A DNA stretch of 64,000 bases from Luteolibacter algae (GCF_042683045.1 NZ_JBHUIT010000008.1:124001-188000); one strand, 5' to 3'; counted from the first letter of the stretch, positions 8,546 to 17,999 are shown. The notes: generated by a model from the letters alone, not told the origin. Numbers and translations are program-made.

Positions 8546-9817
8546 TCAAACCGTTTCCGCACTTTTTTCGCGGTGAATCCGATTTGTCTTTCCTAGCTTT
8601 TTGAGGATTTTGGAGGCTGTCACGCCATGCAAAATAATCGAAAGTAGCACGGTAAAGGAGACTGCGGACCAGAGTAGCGGAAGCTTATCGAACTCCGCAT
8701 GATGCTGGCCGTATGAGAGATAGTAGAAGGAGCCGACGCCGCGGACGCCAAGAAAGGCAACAGCGGCTCTTCCCGGCCACGGCAATGCAGAGCCGATCAT
8801 CCCGACCAAACCGGCAAGCGGACGCACGACCAAAAGAAAGGATGAGCCCAATACCACAGCCGGCCAGGTCAGTGAGTTCAGAACGCCGCTTGCGAGTAGT
8901 CCTCCGAAGCCAATAAGGATGATGACCATGGTGACACGTTCGATCTGATCGACAAAACTATGGGTTCTCTTGTGCAGGCTGCTGCTTATTTCCTGCTGTT
9001 TTGCGGTGACGGCGGCGATGAATACGCTCAGAAATCCGTAGCCATTCACCAGCTCACCCAGACCGTATGCCAACAGCAGAGCGGAGACAACCAGGAGCCC
9101 GGCTGATCCTTCATCGACGATGGCACCACTGTCAGTGGGATTTTTTCCGCGCTTGAAGGCAAGCCATGATCCCACTTTTCCCACTGCGAGACCAACCGCG
9201 ATCCCTGCCGTTATTTTCCATAAGACATCGACTCCGAACCATTTGAAGAGCAATCCATCCCCGTCACTTGCTAGAGCCATTGCGAGGTAAACAAACGGAA
9301 ATGCGAGGCTATCGTTGAAGCCTGCTTCCGTGCTGAGATTGAAACGCACATCGTCCCTTTCCGCATCTCCCGGCGGGCCTACCTGCACGGCACGTGCCAG
9401 CACTGGATCGGTCGGAGAAAGACAGGCGCCCAGAAGAATCGCACCAGCGAGGGAAAGCCCCAATAGCCACCAGCTCAGGAAGGCGATGGCTGCGATGCAT
9501 AGGGGCATTGTCACCAGGAGCAGAGGCAGAACCTGCTTCCAGTTCGACCACGAAAACTTCCGGTCGATTGATAATCCCAGACTTACCAGCGAGAGGATGA
9601 CGATGATTTCAGAAATGTATTCTACGGCGATGGTCTGCTCCGCATCGAAAGCGGGGGATAACCAGCCGAGATCCAGTGGCAGAGAGAACAGCAGCCAGCC
9701 GAGGGCGACGTAGACGATGGGAATCGAGAGCGATGTGCCTTCCAGGCGTTTTTCCAGCCAAATGCTTCCTCCTATAGCAGCGCCAAAAATAACGAAAAGC
9801 AGTATGCGTGGCTCCAT
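8546..9817 (-). CDS. Cation:proton antiporter, CPA1 (NhaP-like)
   Basis: Inner-membrane Na+ or K+/H+ exchanger of the monovalent cation:proton antiporter-1 family. About twelve hydrophobic helices in 423 residues. The conserved TM4 region LGACLSPTDPVLARAV and the TM5 motif TEAGFNDSLAFPF, with the Asn-Asp pair that carries ions in CPA1 proteins, are both present; no soluble regulatory domain follows the membrane part. It is transcribed towards the aldo/keto reductase (convergent). Its gene starts about 90 bases from the end of the neighbouring symporter, which reads in the same direction, so a shared sodium economy is plausible. Confidence 0.92.
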   Translation of the reverse strand: MEPRILLFVIFGAAIGGSIWLEKRLEGTSLSIPIVYVALGWLLFSLPLDLGWLSPAFDAEQTIAVEYISEIIVILSLVSLGLSIDRKFSWSNWKQVLPLLLVTMPLCIAAIAFLSWWLLGLSLAGAILLGACLSPTDPVLARAVQVGPPGDAERDDVRFNLSTEAGFNDSLAFPFVYLAMALASDGDGLLFKWFGVDVLWKITAGIAVGLAVGKVGSWLAFKRGKNPTDSGAIVDEGSAGLLVVSALLLAYGLGELVNGYGFLSVFIAAVTAKQQEISSSLHKRTHSFVDQIERVTMVIILIGFGGLLASGVLNSLTWPAVVLGSSFLLVVRPLAGLVGMIGSALPWPGRAAVAFLGVRGVGSFYYLSYGQHHAEFDKLPLLWSAVSFTVLLSIILHGVTASKILKKLGKTNRIHREKSAETV

Positions 9818-9903
9818 TCAGAAGCATTCCACCGTTCCCGCAGCCCGCAACTTTTTATCCCCGGATTCCGCTCAAGAAGGTTACCTTCTGAATGGAATTT
9901 CTT

Positions 9904-11397
9904 TCACGATTCCGACTTGGGTCGGAACTCGTTGGTCGATGGAATCACACGACTGACCACGATGATCGCAATCCACGCGAAAACAAATCCGGGAACGATT
10001 TCATAAATACCCGGCCCGCCGAGAAATGAATCCCCCCAGCCTAGAGCGATCCATCCAATGACAGTCACGGCACCCGTGAGCATGCCAGCGATCGCTCCCG
10101 CCCCTGACATTTTTTTCCACGTCAAAGCCAGAATGATCATCGGGCCGAAAGCTGCGCCGAACCCGGCCCAGGCATTGGATACGAGCCCGAGAACCTCGGA
10201 TTTTGGATCGCCTGCCATGAGAGCTGCAATGATACCGACCAGCAGAACACTTACCCGGCCTACCGTAACTAGCTGCTTCTGGCTGGCCTTTTTATTCATG
10301 AACAACAGGTAAAAATCCTCTGTAAGCGACGAAGACGAAACCAACAATTGGCTGGAAATCGTCGACATGATTGCGGCTAGCAGGGCGGCGTAAAGAAAGC
10401 CGGTGACCAGCGGATGGAACAATAGATCCGCCAGGACGATGAAGATCGTTTCCGGATCCTCGATCGCAATTCCGTTCCGCTCAATATAGGCGCGTCCGAA
10501 AATTCCAAGGCCGATGGCACCCAATACGGAGATGGCCATCCAGCTCATTCCGATGTTTCTGGCCTTTGCCACATCGGGGATGGATCGCACCGCCATGAAG
10601 CGGACAATGATGTGAGGCTGCCCGAAGTAGCCCAGGCCCCAGGAGATTGCGGAAATGAAACCGAAGAAGGTAAGTCCGTGGAATAGCGAGAGAAACTGGG
10701 GATCGATCTCGCTGAGATTTCTGCCTGCTGTGGCCATTCCTTCGCCTTGCCCGGTGGTTAGGATGACCAATGGCATGACAACCAGAGCGAGCATCATGAT
10801 GCAGCCCTGCACAAAATCGGTGAGACTCACCGCCAGAAAGCCGCCGATGACCGTGTAGGTAAGAACGATGATCAGTGTGAACCAAACACCGAAGGCATAG
10901 TCGCTAATCATGCTGAGATTGATCAGATCACCAAAGGCACTGGCGAAAAGTTTACCTCCCGCGACCAATCCCGAAGCGGTATAAACGACGAAAAATACCA
11001 CCACGATCACTGCGGAGATCATCCGCAGGGCCATCGCCTTGGAGGGGAAGCGATTTGCCAGAAACTGCGGAACCGTCAGTGCGTTATCATAACGCTCCGT
11101 TTGTTCGCGTAGACGGGGTGCCACGATGATCCAGTTTGCCAATGCACCGAGAAAAAGCCCGATGCCGATCCAGGCCTCGACCAGACCGGCGGCATAGAGC
11201 GCACCCGGCAATCCCATCAAAAGCCAGCCGGACATATCGGAAGCACCTGCGGAAAGCGCCGCGACTGCGGGATGCAACCGGCGACCTCCCAACATATATT
11301 CCTCATTGGTGGAGGTTGACTTTTTCGCGGCGTAAAAACCAATCGCGATCATCAACCCAAAATATAAAATCAAACTTATCCAAATACCAATTGCCAT
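9904..11397 (-). CDS. putP: Sodium/proline symporter (PutP-like)
   Basis: Sodium:solute symporter family (SSS) importing proline with Na+. 497 residues from the ATG at 11397 (MAIGIWISLILYFGLMIAIG), close to the 502 of E. coli PutP; an upstream start at 11433 is rejected because it adds only polar residues. Recognisable segments are EEYMLGGRRLHPAVAALSAGASDMSGWLLMG near the N-terminus, with the Asp/Ser sodium ligands in GASDMSGW, and the SSQLLVSSSSLTEDFY stretch of TM9. Thirteen or so helices. Proline is the substrate in the closest characterised branch, but other compatible solutes cannot be excluded. Lies upstream of the CPA1 antiporter on the same strand. Confidence 0.9.
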   Translation of the reverse strand: MAIGIWISLILYFGLMIAIGFYAAKKSTSTNEEYMLGGRRLHPAVAALSAGASDMSGWLLMGLPGALYAAGLVEAWIGIGLFLGALANWIIVAPRLREQTERYDNALTVPQFLANRFPSKAMALRMISAVIVVVFFVVYTASGLVAGGKLFASAFGDLINLSMISDYAFGVWFTLIIVLTYTVIGGFLAVSLTDFVQGCIMMLALVVMPLVILTTGQGEGMATAGRNLSEIDPQFLSLFHGLTFFGFISAISWGLGYFGQPHIIVRFMAVRSIPDVAKARNIGMSWMAISVLGAIGLGIFGRAYIERNGIAIEDPETIFIVLADLLFHPLVTGFLYAALLAAIMSTISSQLLVSSSSLTEDFYLLFMNKKASQKQLVTVGRVSVLLVGIIAALMAGDPKSEVLGLVSNAWAGFGAAFGPMIILALTWKKMSGAGAIAGMLTGAVTVIGWIALGWGDSFLGGPGIYEIVPGFVFAWIAIIVVSRVIPSTNEFRPKSES

Positions 11398-11630
11398 GTG
11401 TTTTACAGTCGTTAAAGGGGGCGACCCTCTCACATGGGTTGGAGAGGGTTCAAGGGTCGAATCTTTTTTTTCCGGATCAGGTGGGCTACGCCTCTCTGGA
11501 ATACGCTTTTTCCTAGAGAAATGATGATATGTTTTTCTCGGTTTGATAGGGATGTGAAATAGTTAGATAACACGGCGTTTTCCTTTGATTACCTTGACTC
11601 AATCGATATGTGCCTGCTAGAAAATCGAGC

Positions 11631-12554
11631 ATGATCAAAGGTGCTCTTCTGCTGGCTTCCGGGCTTGTGTTGTCCGCTGGAAGTTTATCCGCGCGGGAAT
11701 GGACCTCGAATGACGGGAAGAAGCTGGAAGCGGATTTCGTTTCCCTCGCGGAGGGGAAAGTCACCATGAAGCGCCCGAATGGACAGGTGTTCTCGGTGCC
11801 ATTGGAACGGTTATCGGAAAGCGATCAGAAATGGGCGGAACTTGCCGCCTCCACACCTGCTCCCGAAGCGCAGGCAAAACCCATTGAGGGTCCCTTTGCT
11901 GGCTTGGTCACCGGAGAGTGGGAGCTAAGCGAGGCGGAAGAGGTGAAATTTGCATTATATGGCCCGGCTAGCTTGAGTGGTGACACGAAGTATCCGTTGG
12001 TCCTGGCGCTCCATGGGAAGAGCGGTAATTCAGAGAATGGGAAGCAGGTGGGTAGCTGGATGAAAACTTTCACAAGCTCTGAAAACGTGGCGGAAAGGCC
12101 ATGTTACGTTCTCGCTCCAATGTCCGAACAGCCATTGGCGCGCGAGGGCATGGGCTGGGGGAATGAGGAGGCTGCCCGGGTGGTGAAATTGATCAAGTCT
12201 CTGGTGAAGGGGCTCAATATCGATCCCGATCGTATCTATATCGTTGGTTATTCGATGGGAGGCGCTGGCACCTGCAACGTGATGGCGGCGGAATCTCGTC
12301 TGTTTGCTGCGGCGATTCCGGTGGCGGGTGTTTCCAGCAGTGTTGCAAAAGATCTATCGCGCAAGCCGATGTGGGTTTTCCACGCGGAGGATGACAAGCT
12401 GGTGCCGGTAGCGGCATCGCGGGATTTTGCCGAATCCATGAAGCGAAACAAGAATTTCAAATATACGGAATCGGCTACCGGGGGACATGGGATCGTGGGG
12501 GCGGTGTTCAAGGATGTGGAGACCCACAAGTGGCTCTTTTCCCAGTCTCTCTAA
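11631..12554 (+). CDS. Secreted SHD1-domain esterase/hydrolase
   Basis: Extracytoplasmic alpha/beta hydrolase, 307 residues from the ATG at 11631 (an upstream TTG at 11610 would interrupt the signal peptide). A Sec leader (about 1-22) is followed by an SHD1 (SLA1 homology 1) domain of about 60 residues, beginning REWTSNDGKKLEADF and ending PLERLSESDQKW, a module common in PVC bacteria. The hydrolase follows with the nucleophile elbow GYSMGG, an Asp in HAEDDKLVP and a His in GGHG, a complete Ser-Asp-His triad like phospholipase/carboxylesterase proteins and feruloyl-esterase-like LpqC. Substrate unknown; an ester of a plant or algal polymer is possible. Confidence 0.88.
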   Translation: MIKGALLLASGLVLSAGSLSAREWTSNDGKKLEADFVSLAEGKVTMKRPNGQVFSVPLERLSESDQKWAELAASTPAPEAQAKPIEGPFAGLVTGEWELSEAEEVKFALYGPASLSGDTKYPLVLALHGKSGNSENGKQVGSWMKTFTSSENVAERPCYVLAPMSEQPLAREGMGWGNEEAARVVKLIKSLVKGLNIDPDRIYIVGYSMGGAGTCNVMAAESRLFAAAIPVAGVSSSVAKDLSRKPMWVFHAEDDKLVPVAASRDFAESMKRNKNFKYTESATGGHGIVGAVFKDVETHKWLFSQSL

Positions 12555-12665
12555 GGAGAAAGCAAACCGTGCTCCCCAGGCACTTTCACGAATATAGGTC
12601 CCGGCTAAAAGGATTTTAATGAGAATAACCTTGTCCGCTTCGGCCCAGAGGTAAGGTTCTCATAC

Positions 12666-13358
12666 ATGAAGCCCTACCTAAAGATTGCGGAGTCCACGAT
12701 GCCGGATGGCACCCACTATTCCCTCCACAAGCAGGATGGGAAAATTTATCTGAAATACAATGGATGCGAGCTGATGAGCACATCCATGACCTTTTCGGAA
12801 CAACAGCTGGCAGACATCGGTTGCCAGTTATTGCTGGAAGGCAGCCCGTCGCGACCGAAACATCCCCGTATTCTGATCGGTGGCTTGGGATTGGGTTTCA
12901 CGCTGAAGAGAGCTCTGGAGCTGGTAGGCAGTCCGGCAACAGTGGATGTAGCAGAGTTGATGCCTCCATTGATTGAATGGAACCGCACGCATTTGGTGGA
13001 GTTCAACGGTCCGCTTCTGGAAGATCCCAGGACGGTGATTATCCAGGGTGACCTATTCGATATTGTGTCAAAAAAGCAACCGGGATCCTACGATGCCCTT
13101 CTTATCGATATCGACAATACTCCGGATGATCTTATCACCGCCGGAAATGCCCGGATGTATTCACCCGGTTTTTTGGAAAAGCTGCGGCAAGTCATAACTC
13201 CAAAGGGGTGTATTGCCTATTGGCTATCGGAGCCCGCCCCGAAGTTTAAAAAACTTCTCATCAAATCCGGCTTCGCCGTCGAGGAATTTGCCTCCAAATC
13301 CTATGAGCAGGCAAAGCGCTCAAGGCATTGCCTGCTACTCGCACGCCGGAAGTCCTAG
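12666..13358 (+). CDS. Spermidine-synthase-like methyltransferase-fold protein
   Basis: Soluble 230-residue protein with the spermidine synthase/SAM-dependent methyltransferase fold. The glycine-rich nucleotide-binding strand is ILIGGLGLGFTLKRALE, followed by the acidic strand VDVAELMPPLIEWN and the later YDALLIDIDNTPDDL corresponding to the catalytic acidic loop of the polyamine synthases. It is shorter than a typical SpeE (about 280-300) and lacks a clear N-terminal beta domain, so aminopropyl transfer is not assured; some genomes carry such homologues of unknown substrate. Convergent with the baeRF-type gene at 13429. Confidence 0.8.
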   Translation: MKPYLKIAESTMPDGTHYSLHKQDGKIYLKYNGCELMSTSMTFSEQQLADIGCQLLLEGSPSRPKHPRILIGGLGLGFTLKRALELVGSPATVDVAELMPPLIEWNRTHLVEFNGPLLEDPRTVIIQGDLFDIVSKKQPGSYDALLIDIDNTPDDLITAGNARMYSPGFLEKLRQVITPKGCIAYWLSEPAPKFKKLLIKSGFAVEEFASKSYEQAKRSRHCLLLARRKS

Positions 13359-13379
13359 GCATCGAGGGACTGCCATTTC

Positions 13380-13409
13380 TCCTCCCTGCCGATCAACGGC
13401 TGGGGAGGA
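13380..13409. terminator. Possible bidirectional terminator between convergent genes
   Basis: Imperfect hairpin: TCCTCCC (13380-13386) pairs with GGGAGGA (13403-13409), and inside it GCCG pairs with CGGC around ATCAA. It sits between the ends of two convergent genes; short T and A runs flank it, so it may serve both. Confidence 0.5.
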
Positions 13410-13428
13410 AAAGATCGAAATACGATTC

Positions 13429-13890
13429 TTATAGGAAACGCTTCTCCAGATCCTTGAGGCTGGTATTGGACAAATCCGCGCCTACCGAATCGCGGAGCTT
13501 CTCGCGGCAAGTAGGGTTCATTTCCGCCTCCAACCGCTTCAAATGCTCCTGTGGCGCTGCCAGCACGAAACTATGGCAACCCAGACCCGCAACGACATCG
13601 CAAATCTCCTTCGCTACTTGGGCGATCGCTCGTTTTTCCACCTCCACATCCAGTTTGGTCTCCGCGTGGGACATTGCCTCACCATTCCCGGCAGCAGAGC
13701 CTCGATTGAATTTACCCGGTCCGTCCGTCGTGATGGCCCCCCGCGGTGGTCCCAATTCATTTTCGGATAATTCTACGAGATGGGCCCGCTCTCTGGGATC
13801 GTCACCGGCTTTCCGGAAGTTCAAGACCCGCACCGTTCCCAAATCCGTCAAAATCAATAAGCGCTCGTAGGTGTTCTCCGTATTTTTCAT
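13429..13890 (-). CDS. Host-attachment-like protein (baeRF family)
   Basis: 153-residue soluble protein resembling the bacterial archaeo-eukaryotic release factor (baeRF) group annotated as host attachment protein (PF18856/PF10116-like). Features of that group here are the opening strand ERLLILTDLGTVRVLNF, a middle region with many charged residues (FNRGSAAGNGEAMSHAETKLDVEVEKRAIAQV around 60-90) and the domain strand GLGCHSFVLAAPQEHLKRL. No signal peptide. It is a monocistronic gene. The family name comes from an Agrobacterium attachment phenotype; ribosome rescue or stress roles are suspected but unproven. Confidence 0.7.
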   Translation of the reverse strand: MKNTENTYERLLILTDLGTVRVLNFRKAGDDPRERAHLVELSENELGPPRGAITTDGPGKFNRGSAAGNGEAMSHAETKLDVEVEKRAIAQVAKEICDVVAGLGCHSFVLAAPQEHLKRLEAEMNPTCREKLRDSVGADLSNTSLKDLEKRFL

Positions 13891-14008
13891 AATTCCTACC
13901 CATTAGCACAGCTATCGTTGTTATACAAAAAATATCCATCAGTCTCCCTGCTACGGCGCACTGGGAGATGTGCATTGATAACGGAACAGAATAAATTAAC
14001 TTCCGCGC

Positions 14009-14983
14009 ATGGCTGCACATGTGATTTTTTCCGATCCAAAATTGGATACCGTTGCTCTCGATACTCTAAAAAACGGCATCGGCGGGAGCCGTCTAATTCT
14101 ACCGGCAAAAGTGGCATCGTCGGTGCTGGAAGTCGGCGAGGCGGATCCGGCGTTTGGAGAAGCGGAGATCGCCTTTGGCCAGCCTTTGCTGGAGAGCATT
14201 TATGCCTCGGAAAGGCTCAGGTGGATCCAGGTGAGTTCCGCTGGCTTCACCCGTTATGATACTCCGGAATTCCGCGAGTATGCGCGGAAACGAGGGCTGG
14301 TGGTGACAAATAGCTCAAGCGTCTATGCGGAAGCCTGCGCGGAGCATGTGCTCGCATTCATGCTGGCTCAGTCGAGGAAACTTCCGGAATCGCTCGCCAA
14401 ACGCATTCCCAACGGCGAGCCGGAGTGGATGCAGCTCAGGGATTCATGCAGGCCTCTGCGCGGACAGAATGTGCTTATTCTAGGATTCGGCGGTATTGCG
14501 AAGCAATTGCTGGAGATGCTGGCACCTTTTCGCATGAATATCGTGGCAATGAGGCGGCATCCGCGCGGTGACGAAGGAGTGAAGGTCGTGACTTCCGCTG
14601 GCCTGGAGTGCGCGTTGGCGGAGGCCGACCATGTGATCAATATTCTTCCGGACAACGGGGAGTCCGCGGGATTTTTTGATAGAAAACGTTTCCAGCAAAT
14701 GAAGCCGGGAGCTGTGTTCTATAACATAGGCCGCGGAACCACGGTGAATCAGGAAGAGCTTTTCTCAGCCTTGAAATCGGGGGCGCTTGCTGCCGCATGG
14801 CTGGACGTGACGACGCCGGAACCTTTACCGCAAAATCACGCGCTATGGACCTTGGAAAACTGCCATATCACGCCCCATACGGCAGGCGGCCACCGCAGTG
14901 AATCGCTCACGCTGGTAAAACATTTTCTGTCAAACTATGAGCGATATTCTCAGGGACGGGAATTGGAGGATCGGGTGATATGA
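14009..14983 (+). CDS. D-isomer-specific 2-hydroxyacid dehydrogenase
   Basis: NAD(P)-dependent oxidoreductase, 324 residues, soluble. The C-terminal dinucleotide-binding domain has ILGFGGIAKQLLEML (GxGxxA). The catalytic triad is in place: Arg in the region VNILPDNGES/FYNIGRGTTVNQ, Glu in DVTTPEPLPQNHALW and His in CHITPHTAGGH. The N-terminal substrate domain keeps the usual ERLRWIQVSSAGFTRYD. The exact 2-hydroxyacid (glyoxylate/hydroxypyruvate, phosphoglycerate or other) is not resolved; sequence order resembles the broad reductase subgroup rather than SerA. Convergent with the LysR gene. Confidence 0.9.
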   Translation: MAAHVIFSDPKLDTVALDTLKNGIGGSRLILPAKVASSVLEVGEADPAFGEAEIAFGQPLLESIYASERLRWIQVSSAGFTRYDTPEFREYARKRGLVVTNSSSVYAEACAEHVLAFMLAQSRKLPESLAKRIPNGEPEWMQLRDSCRPLRGQNVLILGFGGIAKQLLEMLAPFRMNIVAMRRHPRGDEGVKVVTSAGLECALAEADHVINILPDNGESAGFFDRKRFQQMKPGAVFYNIGRGTTVNQEELFSALKSGALAAAWLDVTTPEPLPQNHALWTLENCHITPHTAGGHRSESLTLVKHFLSNYERYSQGRELEDRVI

Positions 14984-15004
14984 TTTGCCGGATCGCGGGA
15001 ATTC

Positions 15005-15901
15005 TTAGATCAGCGCCGGAGCGGCCGGAAGGCGGTGAACCGGTAGGCTCTCGTCCAGACCGGCCAGAAGATAATTGACCAGCCGCTGCGCATAGGGGTT
15101 TGAGCAGTCTGGCGCGAGATAGCTATTTACCGAGGTATTTGGGAGCTTTGGCAGATCTCCTTCCAGTAAAGGCATATCTTTCAAAATTGCGGAAAGCGGC
15201 AGAACGCTGGCTCCCACTCCCGCCCGGATCGCTGATTGAACCGTATGGACGGAATTGGCATCAATGGAAACCTTCCAGCTGATTCCCGCTTTGGCCAGGG
15301 CATCGAAGGCAATTTGCCGGAAGCTGCAGGGAGCATGCATGAGCACTAATTCAAGATCGCCCGAGTCATCCCGCGTTCCGGTCCAGACGAGGGGCTCTTC
15401 CCACAGGGGATTTCCGCCCTTCCATTCCGGGCCGGTTAAGACAAGATCCAGCTCGCCCCGGTCCATCGCCTCAAGCATTTCAGGACCTACCCCCAGCACT
15501 AGCTTTAGCTCGCATTGAGGGTGGGCCCTGCGGAAGCGGACGAGCAGAGAGTGCAAATGTTGTGGCACGAGATATTCCGCAAAACCTACCCGCAGGCTGG
15601 TTGCTTCGTCCGGCGAGCTTACCGCCAGCATTGCCTCGTCGGCCAGCTCCAGCATCCGCCTGGCATAGCTGACAAAAATTTCCCCGGCGGAAGTAATCGC
15701 GACTGTGCGGCTGGTGCGCTCCAGGAGCTGGACACCGAGACGCTCCTCTAGTTTTGCAATTTGCAGGCTAATGGCGGATTGCGTTCGATTAACCCTTCCG
15801 CCTGCGGCGGTGAAGCCACCCTCCTCAACCACCGCTACCAAGGCGCGGAGGCTATTGAGGTCGGTTTCCAGTTTGAACGTCGATCTATGTGAAATCCTCA
15901 T
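15005..15901 (-). CDS. LysR-type transcriptional regulator
   Basis: 298-residue regulator with an N-terminal winged helix-turn-helix (about residues 15-75: LNSLRALVAVVEEGGFTAAGGRVNRTQSAIS region) and a LysR substrate-binding domain. It is divergent from the quinone oxidoreductase at 16036, separated by 134 bases that hold a 9-bp inverted repeat, so it most likely controls that gene and itself. Ligand unknown. The N-terminus (MRISHRSTFKLETDLN) is ten residues longer than usual before the first helix, so the true start could be internal. Confidence 0.9.
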   Translation of the reverse strand: MRISHRSTFKLETDLNSLRALVAVVEEGGFTAAGGRVNRTQSAISLQIAKLEERLGVQLLERTSRTVAITSAGEIFVSYARRMLELADEAMLAVSSPDEATSLRVGFAEYLVPQHLHSLLVRFRRAHPQCELKLVLGVGPEMLEAMDRGELDLVLTGPEWKGGNPLWEEPLVWTGTRDDSGDLELVLMHAPCSFRQIAFDALAKAGISWKVSIDANSVHTVQSAIRAGVGASVLPLSAILKDMPLLEGDLPKLPNTSVNSYLAPDCSNPYAQRLVNYLLAGLDESLPVHRLPAAPALI

Positions 15902-15929
15902 TGGAGTGATTTAAACAAACAATTTCACA

Positions 15930-15978
15930 AATCAATCAAAATCTATCATGACGTCTCATTGAAAGGCGGTGATTGATT
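15930..15978. promoter_or_regulatory. Candidate LysR operator between divergent genes
   Basis: AATCAATCA (15930-15938) and its exact inverted copy TGATTGATT (15970-15978), 31 bases apart, lie between the divergent LysR and oxidoreductase genes. The region is otherwise AT-rich and holds both promoters. Assigned from position and symmetry only. Confidence 0.4.
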
Positions 15979-16035
15979 GTTTTTCAAATTAGTCCCGGCC
16001 TTTTTTCCATCTCGAAACACAAAACAACGATAATC

Positions 16036-17022
16036 ATGAAAGCAATGCTCCTCAATTCCTATGGTGCGGATTCAGTTTTTGAAGCCGCAGAAGTTCCAAA
16101 GCCTGAGCTCAAGCCGGGTCACGTCCTGATAAAAATTTCCGCGTCTAGCGTTAACACCGTCGATACCATGATCCGGAACATGGGCGGGGAGTTGCCGCTA
16201 TCGCCACCGGCACCTGCGATCCTTGGAATGGATGTAGCCGGGGCCGTAGAAGCGATCGGCGAGGGGATTACCACGTTTTCCGTAGGAGATGAAGTCTATG
16301 GCTGCGTCGGAGGTCTTGCGGATTTGCAGGGAACTCTCGCGGAGTATGTGGTGGCCGATGCGAGATTGATCGCACGCAAAGCGAAGAACCTTTCAATGCG
16401 GGAGGCTGCCGCCCTGCCTCTGGTTGCGATCACCGCTTATGAGGGCTTGATGCGGGCGGGAATTGGCGCAGGACAAAAAGTGCTCGTGCACGGAGGCTCC
16501 GGCGGGGTGGGACACGTTGCCCTGCAGCTTGCGAAATACTTCGGTGCGGATGTTTATTCCACCGGAGGCGGCGAGAAGCAGCTGGCATTGATCGAGCGCC
16601 TTGGCGCGACTCCGATTAATTATAAAACCGAAAAGGTGGAGGACTATGTCGGGAAGCACACCGGCGGAGCAGGATTTGAGCTGGTTTTCGATTCCGTGGG
16701 CGGGGCAAACCTGAGCAATTCATTTGAAGCCGCGGCTCTAAACGGGCAGATTGCCACCACGGTCGCGATGTGTGAGCTGGATTTAAATCCGGCGCATTTC
16801 AAGGGGCTGTCCCTACATGTGGTGTTCATGTTGATCCCTATGCTGCATGATCATCAGCGCGAGACACATGGGGAAATCCTCCGGGAGCTGACAAAGATCG
16901 CCGAGTCGGGCAACCTTACACCGGTCCTTGATGAGAATCAGTATTCCCTCGATCAGGCAGGTGAGGCCCATGCGCGTCTGGAAAGCGGGAAAGCAATGGG
17001 CAAGGTCGTCATCGATCATTGA
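16036..17022 (+). CDS. NAD(P)-dependent quinone oxidoreductase (zinc-independent MDR family)
   Basis: 328 residues from the ATG at 16036 (MKAMLLNSYG), the normal family start; an upstream TTG at 15973 is rejected because it falls in the operator region. The N-terminal GroES-like domain carries LGMDVAGAVEAIGEGITTFSVGDEVYG. The cofactor domain has VLVHGGSGGVGHVALQLAKYFGA, the quinone oxidoreductase fingerprint. The zinc-ligand cysteines of alcohol dehydrogenases are absent. Probably an NADPH-dependent reductase of quinones or enones under control of the divergent LysR regulator. A cupin gene follows after 53 bases and may be co-transcribed. Confidence 0.92.
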   Translation: MKAMLLNSYGADSVFEAAEVPKPELKPGHVLIKISASSVNTVDTMIRNMGGELPLSPPAPAILGMDVAGAVEAIGEGITTFSVGDEVYGCVGGLADLQGTLAEYVVADARLIARKAKNLSMREAAALPLVAITAYEGLMRAGIGAGQKVLVHGGSGGVGHVALQLAKYFGADVYSTGGGEKQLALIERLGATPINYKTEKVEDYVGKHTGGAGFELVFDSVGGANLSNSFEAAALNGQIATTVAMCELDLNPAHFKGLSLHVVFMLIPMLHDHQRETHGEILRELTKIAESGNLTPVLDENQYSLDQAGEAHARLESGKAMGKVVIDH

Positions 17023-17075
17023 TCATTGATCTCCCGGCCCTTTTAGCCTGACACAAAATCTAAATCTCCCAATCA

Positions 17076-17978
17076 ATGAACTTTAGAGAAACTTCACCGT
17101 CGCTGATCGTGGCGTTAATTCCTGCGGTGCTCGTCTCGGCCCATGTCATCGCCCGGAGCGGTGCTCCGGATACCACTCCAAACCCAGAGCCGACGCGGGT
17201 CACCACCTCCGATGTGGAATGGGGTGCGCTTAATCCTGCCCGGGGAAAGAATGGTCCCAGAGCCGCCAATTTATGGGGTAACCGGACAGAGGAGGGAACA
17301 ACAGGTTTCCTCGTCAGATTCTCTGATGGCTTCTCATCGCCGCCTCATATCCACAATGTGACCTACCGCGGAATCGTCATCAGCGGACTGGTTCACAATG
17401 ACGATCCCGCCGCTGCAAAAATGTGGATGCCTCCCGGATCATTTTGGACGCAGCCGGCGGGAGAAGTGCATATCACGGCGGCAAAAGGCGAGGATGTCCT
17501 AGCTTACATAGAGATTGATCACGGCCCGTATCTTGTGCTTCCCGAAGGGCAGGCGGAAGACAATGGGGAACGGCCGGTCAATGTGGACGCCGCCAACCTC
17601 GTCTGGCTGGACCACTCGCGCTCCACCTGGATCAAGCCGGCTGCAAATCCGGCTGCAAATCCGGATAGGCCCGGAGGCGTGGAAATCGCCTACCTCTGGG
17701 GCAAGCCGCAGCCCGGTCATCCGAGCGGGACGTTGGTCAAGCTTCCGGCTGGGTTCAACGGAACCTTGAGCAGTAATGGCGGTGCCCTTCGTGCGGTGAT
17801 AATCATGGGCGCAGCACAGCACAGGCCATCCGCCGATGCGGAATTTCACGTCTTGAAGCCCGGTGAATACTTCGGTTCAGAAGGTCGGGCCACTCACGAG
17901 ATCTCCGGTGAACCTGACGCGGAATCCATCATCTATGTGCGCACGGAAGATTCATTCGAGATCGTCCCCGCGTCTTAG
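17076..17978 (+). CDS. Exported DUF4437-type double-cupin protein
   Basis: 300 residues with an N-terminal leader (about 1-25) and two cupin folds. The first has HIHNVTYRGIVISGLVHNDD and WTQPAGEVHITAAK, with histidines that could hold a metal; the second half repeats the layout (SGTLVKLPAGFNG..., HRPSADAEFHVLKPGEYFG...). The pattern matches DUF4437 proteins. Between the domains is an in-frame 12-bp duplication encoding PAANPAAN. It follows the quinone oxidoreductase closely. No reaction is known for the family; some cupins of this sort are oxygenases or isomerases. Confidence 0.8.
   Translation: MNFRETSPSLIVALIPAVLVSAHVIARSGAPDTTPNPEPTRVTTSDVEWGALNPARGKNGPRAANLWGNRTEEGTTGFLVRFSDGFSSPPHIHNVTYRGIVISGLVHNDDPAAAKMWMPPGSFWTQPAGEVHITAAKGEDVLAYIEIDHGPYLVLPEGQAEDNGERPVNVDAANLVWLDHSRSTWIKPAANPAANPDRPGGVEIAYLWGKPQPGHPSGTLVKLPAGFNGTLSSNGGALRAVIIMGAAQHRPSADAEFHVLKPGEYFGSEGRATHEISGEPDAESIIYVRTEDSFEIVPAS
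17637..17664 (+). repeat. In-frame 12-bp tandem duplication
   Basis: CCGGCTGCAAAT occurs twice in tandem (17637-17648, 17649-17660) followed by CCGG, inside the cupin gene, and lengthens the interdomain linker by four residues. Confidence 0.8.
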
Positions 17979-17999
17979 GATAGGATTTGATTGCCTACG

